This document shows, piece after piece, positions 25,733-36,700 of a stretch of 64,000 bases of DNA. Under the pieces are notes generated by a model. It had not been told where the DNA came from. It worked only from the letters and a program-made list of their open reading frames with translations, and made no database searches. Made by a program: the position numbers and the translations under genes. Source of the stretch: Holothuria scabra. Taxonomy: Eukaryota > Echinodermata > Holothuroidea > Aspidochirotida > Holothuriidae. The stretch lies in NCBI GenBank assembly GCA_037179385.1, contig CM074188.1, positions 24,631,318-24,695,317 of the forward strand, in the 5' to 3' direction. Each line of letters starts with the position of its first letter. The first letter of the stretch is position 1.

Positions 25733-26078
25733 AGAAAGACACTTTATCCATATAACTCTTTCACATCAATGTAACAAATTAAGAAGACATCTCATTTGGG
25801 TTCATAAAAAATAATAATAGTAATGTAGCCCAATCCCTCGATTCATCAGGGTTTATTTGTGAAGGGGAACAAATCATCACATCAGAAGCATTTGCATTTA
25901 ATGGAAGTGTGATTCCTGCAAAATGACACAAGTTTACTATTCACGCGCTTTCAGCTCAAAATCTCGTTGGTGGCCGCAGTGTGAACATTTCAATGTATCA
26001 GCAAACGCCAGCCCGTGAGCCTTGAGGTGACGTATATTTCTGGCAAGGGGCTGAGAGGCCAAACATAAGTCCGTTAAG

Positions 26079-26833
26079 CATGGGCGTCCGCAGAAATTTT
26101 TACAAGGGGGGGGGCAAGGTCATTCATGGATGATTGAATTATGTGCACTATCTAAGCGGAGCGTACAAGAAAATTTTGGGCCTTACAAACCCTCCAGATG
26201 GCCGAAAACGACACTTGGCGAGTGTTATAAGCTGCATGTACCCAGCCCTGAAACAGGAATTTCATGTCTGTAATTTTTAGATTTTTAGAATTTTCAATGT
26301 AAAAAAAACTGTTGAAGGGAAATCTGCCTCTCGGTAACGGCCTCGCACGTCTATGCACGATAAAACTTACAACTGTCAAACAGCCTATATTGGCCTGTAT
26401 CCGTTACTCAGTTATGAATCATACCCCCCCTCCCCATATATATCCCAGTTACATCCAAGCGTTGCCACTTGAGATCAGCACGGGACCAAACCAAGACCAA
26501 CGCATTCGTCAATAGTCGGATGCCATATGCGCACTACATACCTGACAACTAGTACAATTTTGGCAGTTTTTACAATTACGAATTTCCAATAGATATCACG
26601 AATGATGGTCCCCAATAACGATTTCACTATTCAGCATACCGTCTTCTCTTTTGCTATTCCTGGTCAAATGTCCACATATTTCAGGAGTAAAAACTGACTC
26701 TGTGAGTGAAGATATTTTGATGATTTATTTTTAGTTTTTAATTCAAGTTTTAATTATTTTTTTCCAAAGTTTGATTTTCCGGGGGGGGGGGGGGGCAAGT
26801 GCCCCCTTGTTCCCCCCCTTCCGGACTCCCATG
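26079..26833. mobile_element. GGGCGTCCGC-ended hAT-like element, copy b, with 8-bp target duplication
   Basis: CATGGGCGTCCGCAG at the left, GGACTCCCATG at the right, and identical CCGTTAAG at 26071-26078 and 26834-26841. Body is the reverse complement of 16406-17178, including a G14 run. Confidence 0.88.
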
Positions 26834-27664
26834 CCGTTAAGTGTGTAAGCTAATGAAATCAACCAATGGTGGAGCACCACTTAAAGGTGCAGCATGAACG
26901 TTGCAAGAGAAAGGCGCGTGGGTGAAAGGAAAATCCACTGTTTTGCTAAAAAAAACAAAATCCGAAAATGCGGGATGAAACTCCTCCTCTCAACATCCTC
27001 TTGCAAACCGCCTTCATTGTCAGTTCTTCAGGCTGTGCTCGTCGAGGAGCTTGGTTCTCCTGTGGGTTAAGTACTAGACTTATCCAAGTAACGCATTTAT
27101 CGTTATCTATAATATCCTGATAAAAATGTCTCTCGAAGAAATTAAGAAAAATTATTTTCAACGGATTAATACAAAGTAACACTTGTTCTAATAAGTCACA
27201 CTTGTTCTAATCTAAAAGGCCTCTTCACTGTTTATCGCAGAAAGAAAAAAAAAACAGTGGAGTATGGAAAAACTTTCACTTCCACAGCTGAATTAAAAAC
27301 CGGGAGCATTTTGAATCATTCATAATTCTGTTCAAGAACGGTTAGGAAATCTTTTTGCTTACATCGTTAATTACGTATGTAACGTAGATACATCGAACTA
27401 TAGTGGATCTTGTACTAGCAAACAGGCAAACGACTGATTTGGCTGTCTGCATACGAAGATTTGAAATTTGTGCATACATTTTCAGTTTTAAAGGACATCG
27501 GCCCCATACAATGATCCCTCATCCCCGATTAATTTTCTGCAAACAAACGTATGGAATATTTTTGTGTTATTTTATTGGAACAGTTCATTGAAAGAACATT
27601 TTAAATGCCATTGGAAGTCAAAAGCTTCTCCTCATCTGCAGTCGCTACAAAGAAAACTATCAGT

Positions 27665-27911
27665 CATGGGCGTCCGCAGAAAAAGTCAGGGGAGGGGGCA
27701 AAATTTCTAGGGATGGGCAAAACCTCCAAGTCACCATGAATTGACACAAAGCATGCGAAAATTTCAGCCCAAAATGCCTCCCAGATCGCCGGAAATGGCA
27801 TTTCTAAAGCCTATTTTTCTCAAAGAAACTTCTAAAACACGTTTTGTTCGGGTTTTTGCTTTGATTTTATACGTTTTTTCAAAATTTTCGATTTTCCTGC
27901 GGACGCCCATG
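27665..27911. mobile_element. 247-bp hAT-type MITE with perfect ends and target duplication
   Basis: CATGGGCGTCCGCAG and CTGCGGACGCCCATG are perfect inverted repeats, flanked by identical CTATCAGT at 27657-27664 and 27912-27919. Same ends as the elements at 16.4 and 26.1 kb, so probably moved by the same transposase. It looks recent. Confidence 0.92.
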
Positions 27912-29113
27912 CTATCAGTGCTAGCAAAACGGTTCAATTCTCGGTTTTTATGGTGTTTTGCTAACAACGACAGCTCATCCCTACCCCTTAAATATCATGT
28001 GTACTATTGAAGAATATTGATTAATATTTAAATCTGCAAGATTTCATTTTAAAGCCGTGACGACTTAGCGTTCAGTACCCAAACTAGTTCGCCCCGTCAA
28101 ACTGCTGATGTGGCAACTGAGATAATATTGTCCAAAAAATTCGAAGTTAAAATGAAATACTGCGTTTGTTTTGCAGAAAAAAAATTATCTTTTTAAAATT
28201 AATGTTCATTGACACAAGGTGATGATAGATTATCAAAAATAAGGCAGCATGATGGCCTTCTTTTCAAGAAATAAGTTTCCCACAGATAGAAATTCAGTTG
28301 TTGGTTGCTCAAGAACAATTTGTTCACCCAAAGTGTCAACATTTCAAAAGATGCAACGACCATGGCTCTTCTTGCGCATAGAATTTTGAAGAGACATAGC
28401 TATTGCTGGGGTTTATGATTAAGACTGAATTGTTGGATAGTGTCTGAGCCATTTTCTTTGTACTCTTTGTTGGAGCATTTTAAACACAATATTTTCCTTT
28501 AAGTTATTCAATCAGAGTGTAGCGCAGATAATGGTAGGAAGGGTTTGTAGATTTGGAGAATCCACTCTCAATACAAGACATATCGTATCGTATTGCAAAG
28601 AGTGACGCTACATCATGTTGGAAAGTGTAAAGGACAACACTCGAAGTGTCGTAATCACCACGTAGAAGAGTTCCGTACCGTGCAATCTAAAGTCACTTAT
28701 CAACTATCTTATAGAGACAAAAATTGTAATAATACGAAAATCACGACCAGAAGTTATCTCTTCTCCCATCAGCGAGAGAATCCATAAGAAGTTGAGATGT
28801 AACATAAAAGTAGAAATATTTTTTCAATCACTTTATTTTACATAATACTTAGGTCATCCAGGGAGTTGCATCTCCCTGGTTTATCAAAGTATGAAACAAA
28901 TTTTCTACGTCTGCATGTCAGCTAAGAAGACGAAAATGTAAATAAATTTAATTTATGGACATTTAATCTTAACTTCAAGCCTCTTGTTCTCTGGTTTCAA
29001 ATATACCTTTATTAAGTAAACATAAGGAGGGCTCTGTATAAGTATTGTCATGGTTCTCTATTACACGATTATTTGAATCATGCTTTTACAAAATGAAATT
29101 AAGTGATAACTTT

Positions 29114-30303
29114 AAAGGGTCAATCCTCTTACCCCAAAGTACAATTCTTATAGGGGTTTCCCAAAATTCTCAATTGGCTCAGCTCTTTAATTGAAAGATA
29201 ATTCAAACAATGCAGAGTACCCCAAAGCTTATATTACACAGCATGGACTATACTGAGTGTCTTGATTATACACATTGAGCTTTTCTATACTCACCCTGAA
29301 GCAATAGACTGAGTTGTGTCTGGATGAGGATGAATTCCAGACAATTGGGAGAGGGGCTCAAGTAAGAAGGTTAGGAAAACTAGTGTTGTATGGCACGCCA
29401 AAAGGCTCACCAGATATGATGATGTTCTAAAAATACACGTTCATGTACTAAAATTACACGTTCATGTACCAAAAATATAAGATGATGTACTAACTTCATA
29501 TGATCATGATGTAAATTTACACCATCATGTACTAAAACCATAAGTTCATCATGTTAAATGTTACGTTGTACATGTAAAATCACACGTTGTAGATCTTAAA
29601 ACACACGTTGTACATGTAAAAACGTAAGATCATCATGTTATTATTGTCTCTTCCGCACGCCATACAGAGTGAGCCTTTCGGCGTACCAGAAGTCCGCCAA
29701 ATGGCTCACCGAATTTGATGTAGTAAAAGTACACGTTCATGTACTAACTGCTTACGATCATGTACAAATTTCATACGTTCATGTACTGATTTCATACGTT
29801 CATGTACCGATTTCATACGATCATGTACTAAATGTCAGTACATGATCGTAAGAAATCAGTACATGAACGTAAGCAAACAGTACATGAACGTATGAAATCT
29901 GTACATGATCGTAAGCAGTTAGTACATGAACGTGTACTTTTACTACATCAAATTCGGTGAGCCATTTGGCGGACTTCTGGTACGCCGAAAGGCTCACTCT
30001 GTATGGCGTGCGGAAGAGACAATAATAACATGATGATCTTACGTTTTTACATGTACAGCGTGTGTTTTAAGATGTACAACGTGTGATTTTACATGTACAA
30101 CGTAACATTTAACATGATGAACTTATGGTTTTAGTACATGATGGTGTAAATTTACATCATGATCATATGAAGTTAGTACATCATCGTATATTTTTGGTAC
30201 ATGAACGTGTAATTTTAGTACATGAACGTGTATTTTTAGAACATCATCATATTTGGTGAGCCTTTTGGCGTGCCATAGTTTGGAGTGAGAGAATTGGCCC
30301 TTT
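29114..30303 (+). mobile_element. MITE family 2, copy b, split by a palindromic element
   Basis: 29114-29389 and 30277-30303 together make one family 2 copy (AAAGGGTCAATCC start, GAATTGGCCCTTTA end). The palindrome at 29390-30276 sits between AACTAGTGTTGT and AGTTTGGAG. Confidence 0.75.
29390..30276. repeat. Nearly perfect 887-bp palindrome
   Basis: Both arms (about 440 bases each) start ATGGCACGCCAAAAGGCTCACC-like from the outside and can be aligned base for base with only scattered differences, most of them near the centre around 29832. The loop is under 15 bases. Each arm holds tandem units of the type TACGTTCATGTACT or ATACGATCATGTACT, and a second pair of ends (GTGAGCCTTTCGGCGTACC) about 280 bases in, so one foldback may lie within another. 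No coding potential. Confidence 0.92.
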
Positions 30304-30936
30304 ACTATTTCAAGCTTTCTAGCGTGGAAGACGTCTGATACAAGATCGCTAACTGCTTTCCAAATGTGTGGGTGAGGTAGGTTGGGGTCGGGAGACATGA
30401 AAATCTTCTCAAAAGTGGAAAAGTGGACATGACTTTGACTGCAACTACTTCAAATGAGAATCCTGAAGGACTTAAAGTGAGGAACTCGAGGCTCACCGAA
30501 AAGCACAAACTGGAAAACTTTGAAGACTCTAAGGCTTGTGTGTTTTTAGGGGAGAACCCGGACACCTAGGCTAAAAGTATAATCGCGGGTGGGTCTGACA
30601 GCCACAACAGTACCTTGTTCACAATTGTGAGGAACGTTTTTACGTGCCTGGAAACGGACACGAAGGGGAAAAGTCCCCAATAAAAATCGGAAGTGAAGAC
30701 AAACACTACGACTTTAACATTTGTAGTGAAAATATACAAGACACAGTATAAAATAATATTTACAAGGGTATGATTATACAACAATGACACCGTCCCAGCA
30801 TCAGACATCCTCCAAGACAACAAAGGCTCGCCTCCGTGATTACAGATATGTACTTATCCATCCTTGCTTCCAGGGAGTTGGTTGCGCTAATGTAATCTGT
30901 TGTGTGGAGCATTTAGGTAAACAATGATTTTATTTA

Positions 30937-31190
30937 TTTAAGCTCAAGATCAGTCACCCAACGCTTATTTCGAAGCAGCGGCTAAATCTCACAATTAAGT
31001 TTCTCGACAAGTATCTTTCATAACATTTTAGGACTTCAATATTACATTTGTAAACCAAGCATTACCTACTATTAAATTTTACATTTGAAGAGGAAATATA
31101 TTGTCACATGACTATCAAGAGCCAACCATAAAACAGGATAGTCTAATACGCCTCTTCAAGTTTGGGTGAATGCGGTTCTTGCCCTTTAAA
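30937..31190 (-). mobile_element. TTAA-type MITE family 1, copy d
   Basis: Reverse orientation. Starts TTTAAGCTCAAGATCAGTC and ends TTCTTGCCCTTTAA. Confidence 0.75.
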
Positions 31191-33390
31191 TGGTTGAACC
31201 TGCAACAATTTTCAAGTTTGCATAGTTTGCATCAAGTTTATATATTACTGCTATGAGTATACGGAAAAACTTTTTTCTGATGTTTCGATGTCTGTTCTAT
31301 AGTATCCCAATTTTTTTTTTATGTAATTGAACATGAATTATGGCACCAAAATTAACATTACTTGTTGGTCAGGCGACCGGGGTTCCACACAGGCCTCCAA
31401 ATTTATACGCTCATGTTATATACAGCTCACAGAACCGGACACAGGGATAAAAATACTAATGATTTCTGCTGGAAAAACTTCTCATAACCTTGGAGATAAT
31501 GAATATATTTTCTTAATTTCTTTAAAACGCAGCGATTTTTCCAATTCAAAGTTTTCTTTATTTATTGCACCAATCTTTATCTGAGGGCCCTTAAAAATTA
31601 GCCCTTCCTTCTCACAACACCCCTTGCGCTGTATCGCATAATATTTTAATACTGAAAAATTGAGTTAGTCCATACTTTTTAAATAAGCCATAAGAAGCAG
31701 TGATAGAGTCTAAAATCGTTTAGGTGAATTTTGTTTTCACAGTTTTGGCAGAGGAAAAATAAGGGTTTTTTTTGTCTTTGAATTCAGAGGAACCGCATGC
31801 AACCCTCCTCTGAAATAACGTTTAATCCTCTACCACAGTCAAAAGCAGTTTTCTGAACCTATGTTTTTTGCCTTTTTTTTTTTGAAGTGTGACAAGTTCA
31901 CATCATAATAGGCTAATGACAGTCGCGTCATGGCCATTTAGGCTCAAATTGTGAGGGCGCTTTTCTTCACGTTATTCTGTGCCTATATGATCAAGATGAG
32001 AATTGTTTATGTTTCTATTAGTAGTCACCTTTGTGGTAGAATTGTGGGATCCCCCTCTTTGTTGGAGAATTGCAGATTAAAGGATCCCCCCTTCTTGTAT
32101 GGTAGAATTGCAGGATCTCCTCTCCTCCTCTGCCCCAATTTGTGATGTACACCGAAGATAAGATTAATTTTTTCACTCTCTAGGAAGGTGTACCTATGCA
32201 TAACCTTTTGAAATACATACAAACATCCGAAGTTTACACTTGGAAAATGGCAAAGTCCGATAAGGGACAGGTTTTATGTGTGAAATGGATAAAGCAGTTG
32301 TTTATCACTCGGTAGTCAGACCTTGGTCACCTAAGCTAATCCTATTGGTGATATATCATCAACGAATATTAATAATATTGTAAATAAAAAATGCAGATTA
32401 ATTACAATCAATCAGACCATGCTCTGCCTTATATTTACAGACTTATATATTTACAATGCCTTGAACGATATGACATGCTTTTTATTATTCCCACTCTTGA
32501 TATATTTGTTGAGATCCCAAATTTACTCAGGTTCAGGTGGGCCCTGAATAATTTAAAAATGAATCCTAATGACTTGAACATCTACGTTCAATGGTTATCC
32601 ACCCCTATGTCATGGCTGATAGTCTGATATTTGTTTTTCTTCAATATAAGGGTGCATGACAACTAAAAACACAGTAATAGTGTAATAGAAGGCGCATTCA
32701 TAAAAGTAGCTATTAGAACGTTGTACTCTATACCCAACAACAATTCTAAGGTTTTCAGTCTGCATGGCTATTAAGACAAACTTCCGTACTGCCATTGGCG
32801 GTTCCACGGGGACAAAAGGGGTATTTTCCCTCAGATTTTTCCTTGCCCCCCCCCCCCCAAGTTAGTTCAGTAAGGACAGTAATAGTGTAATATTTTTTAT
32901 TGTTTTGGTTAGCCAAACCAATAAAAATATACGTCTAGTGGGACTTAATTTTCCATCGAGACATATGATAAGATCTCAGACCTTCCGGGGACTTCTCCCA
33001 CTGCACACCACTCCCAAATATCTTTGCCCACCTACATTATCCTTTGCCCTCAGTTTGCCCCTAATTTTGATATTCTGCTACGTATACAACCAGCTTAAGT
33101 TCTCAGAGAGGAGCTAAAATATCAAGAACCTTCACCAATTCATCCATGTTAGTCTGTACTATAATACACTTATCAATCTGTGATGTGACTGCAGTATCTT
33201 TCATTTGTGAAACATTTTCACAATGAGAAAGTTGTTTTCCGGGTTAGTTATAAAAGGGAACCCATGACAGTATTTCCTCACGAGGAATATCGTAAAAGAG
33301 ACGAGTTTCATTTGACAGAATTTCTGCACTGCAGTGGATTTAGAGTTGCCTAGTGACAAATTGCTGCTCACATCCATCTCCGCTGTTAGG
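31191..33390. other. No supported gene downstream of the RPTP-like gene
   Basis: AT-rich, with GTAGAATTG...GGATCCCCC tandem-like text at 32035-32120 and a C12 run at about 32846. Nothing coding recognised. Confidence 0.55.
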
Positions 33391-33396
33391 TTTATT
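33391..33396 (-). promoter_or_regulatory. Candidate polyadenylation signal AATAAA of the RPTP-like gene
   Basis: AATAAA on the minus strand about 250 bases after the stop codon, the first such hexamer downstream of it. This would give a 3' UTR of about 270 bases. Seen as sequence only. Confidence 0.55.
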
Positions 33397-33642
33397 TTGC
33401 AAGCTATGCTAAATGCGTATAGACCTTATGCATATGATGTCACAGCTAGCAAGAGGTACGCCCTCCTTTGGGGCCAAAACGAACCAACACCGACAAATAC
33501 AGACAGCAGATTTTGTCAACAGGTCGAATACGGGCATAGTCTGCTATACGTGTAGGGCGAATTCTTATGCCTGCTGCTACGTCTTCCATTGTTTTCTCCC
33601 AAGGATGACGTCAGTGTGTCGTCAATGCATAAGGTATATACA

Positions 33643-33729
33643 TTACATATCCGAAGGTAGAGTTTCATAGTCGTGCTCTCGAGCATCTAAGATTCCTTTG
33701 ATTACGCGGTAACATAGAAAGTAGTCATC
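33643..33729 (-). CDS. RPTP-like exon w21: last coding exon and stop codon
   Basis: 87 bp, acceptor CTCAACAG after a T-rich tract. It codes for DDYFLCYRVIKGIL..., the D2 end helix (usual EQYxFxYxxxxxxL), then a short acidic tail ending LPSDM and TAA at 33645-33643. A 3.4-kb intron with a 2-kb transposon separates it from w20. Confidence 0.88.
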   Translation of the reverse strand, partial: DDYFLCYRVIKGILDAREHDYETLPSDM

Positions 33730-36700
33730 CTGTTGAGAAATACAAAAAAATATTGATTATTAACGAATTTAAAATTAAGAAGGGTTTTCTTCTAATGGGA
33801 AAAAATGATTAAAGGGCAAGCGCAGCTTGAAGTAGTGTAGTAGACTGTCCTGTTTCAAGATTGGCTCGTGAAAGTCATGTGACAATATTTTTTCTTCTCG
33901 AATGTGAAATTTACAGGAGTAACTGCTTGGTTTACTTTGAATATGTAATATTGAAGTCCTAATATATTATAAAAGATACTTTTAGGAGAAACAAATAGAA
34001 AATTATGAGATTATGGCTGCTGCTTCAAAACAAGTTTGGGAGATTTCTTTTGCCCATTAAACATCATATCAGGTGTTGATTTATTGTAGTACCGATTTAC
34101 GATATCTTTACACGTAGCTACGTACATGTAAAAACCCAACACTCATTTGGAAGTAAACTTTCACTCAAAACGTTCTTTTAGTACTTAAAGTGCAAGGGCA
34201 GTCTCCAAAACTAATTTTGAAGCAACCGCTGAATGTCACGATTTCCTTCTTGTTTCTCTTCGAAATATCTTCCATGATATTTTAAGATTTCGATATTGCA
34301 TATTCAAGGTAAACTAAGCAGGCACTACGCATAAATTTCACATTTGAAGAGAAAAGATGTTGTCACGTGACCTTGAAGAGCCAATCATGAAACAGGACAG
34401 TCTACTAGAATACTTCAAGTTGGGGTGACTGCTCTTGTCCTTTAAGGTATTTCAAGCAATTACTCCTCGCAAAGTCCACAATTGAAGAGAAAAAGTATGA
34501 TTTGATTCTCAAGAGGAGAGAAAAAAATATTGTCGTTTGATTTTCAAGAGCCATTTATGAAACAAGATAGTCTACTATACTAATTCAAGTCGGTCTACCT
34601 GCACTATACCATAAAAATTGAAAAAGTAATTCGAATGTTGGAGAGTAACTATTTCTTTGTACCCAGTTTTACTCTTCAGTCCTTGCTGGCTCAAAAAATA
34701 CAGACATAAAATACAAATAAATCATAAAGATAGTAGTTTAAAGTTCTTGGACGAGAGGGGAGACATCATTTATTTTTTACCATCGAACTTTAAATTGCCC
34801 ATCTCTGAAGTCGTCCCCTATAATTTTACGGTTTTTGAGTCTCAGAGACCGCGAGGGATATTACTGGCTGAAGGCCTCCCCTCTTTAAAAGAGCAAAAAA
34901 GTTGTTCTGCTTTCGGAAGGGAGAAACCTTTCAACCTATACTCTTAGCGGTCAGTTTGAGACTTTAAACATAGAATTAGAAGCAGGGGTGGCGCCAGCGG
35001 GGGGGGGGGGGGGCATGGCCCCCTCGTCGGGGAACACTGGCCTCCCCGTCGGGGAAGGTCGGCGATTTCGTCGGGGAGGCCTAGAAAAATAAAAAAAACT
35101 ATAAAAAACCCCAATAACTGAATTTACTGAATGGGTGATTTTAAACATCATTTTTTCTGTTATAACACAATTTTAATACATATCGGAATCGATTTTCAAT
35201 TACTTCTCATGGCTCATAGTTCATAGCTCTGTTAAAACTCATTACATGTACCTTGTCCCATCTTAAATCCGTGCGCGCAAGGTCACCCATAACCAAGACT
35301 TGTGTTGCAGACCAGGGAGCTGGAAATTCCACGTGCAGACGTAACCAAGGGTGGCACCAGCGGAGAACCAGGTGCCATACCCCCGTCGGGGAAGGCTGCC
35401 CTTCCCCTGTCGTTGAGAAGATCCAGTTTCGTCGGGAGCCTTCATCTATAGGCCCACGATAAAAGATGTAAGCCCGATTAACATTAGTCCCCGAGCGATC
35501 TTCTTGATTTTGCTTTACTAGTTTTCCTTACAAAACGGACGAGAAGTTCTCCAGGTGCATGCAGTGCCCAATGGTTTGCCATCTGTCCTGCCCCGACAGC
35601 CGAATTCGAGCAACGGTAATGACAATCGACCAAGCCGTTTTCAGTCATACATAATGGTTAACAGAAGTGTGGGAATGCGTCCTGTCCTGATAAGTCTGAC
35701 TGAAAACTCATTTGAAGCCATCTTGTTGTAACGTGACATATTTTCAAAGACGTCGGAAGTAAAATCATTTATTGTCGGGAGTTCGGATAGTCACATAAAA
35801 AAATTCATAAACTTAGTGGTCCTCGCAGTTGAATACAGCGAGGAGTCTCAATAGAGTAAAAAAAAATTGGTATCTTTTCAATTCGGTTGCACAGTTTTTC
35901 CACGAGAAAAAGACAAGACCATTTCATTTAATTGTAGCGTTACCTTTTTTCTGGTTATTTTCTGATCACATAGCAAGTTGGTTTTTTTTTTTCAATTGAA
36001 GTGAAGTGAAACTTTCATACATAACGACTGCTTCATTTCTAGTTAAAAGTCTGGGAAATGCCATTTCCAGCTGTCTGGGGTTTTCAATTTTTCAAAAATT
36101 TCTGAGCATTTCTGGTTAGTTTTCGGTCAGGATTACACTTTTTTAGACAAAATAGACTATTCTGCCTCCTACCAAGTTAAAACACTCCCGGCCACATATG
36201 TCAATATACATAATATAAAACTTGAAATATATGGAAAGCCAAACTTTTCCGCGAGTAAAATTCCGAGGGCCTAAGTCTCCATGATGTTATTTAGAAACCC
36301 CAACAAAACCAGAAATCACCTCCTACTTGATTTTTCTCATAGGAGGGTCAGATTCTTCCATAAACCCCCAAAATCTGTCATAAAATTACAGTTCTGTCAA
36401 TATCACCTTCGGATTCTCTAATATTTGTTAAAAATGGCAAACTTTTTCATTTTCGATGAATACTCCGTACAATAAAACACCCAAGCGAACACTCTTAGTC
36501 ACTGCGACAAATGCTCTTGACACGCATATCAATGAATATGAAGCCCAAAATTTTTCATTGTTACCTTACCCCCCAAAAAACAATTTGTTTCATAAAATTC
36601 TAAAACTTCTCCAATATGCTGTTAATTTTCAAATCTTCGTTCAAAAAAGGGAAAAATTTTTCTGGAAAATTTCCAGTTTCGTGTGAAAGCCTTATAGTAC

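Noticed and set aside
26946..27182. 78-residue minus-strand ORF
   Set aside because: No recognised motif and no neighbouring exons. Treated as chance.
29390..30276. CRISPR-like array of short repeats
   Set aside because: The units are palindromic tandem repeats within a foldback in an animal genome. There are no regular unique spacers and no cas genes.
33334..33670. Plus-strand ORFs opposite the gene's 3' end
   Set aside because: They are antisense to the last coding exon and 3' UTR, with no recognised motif.
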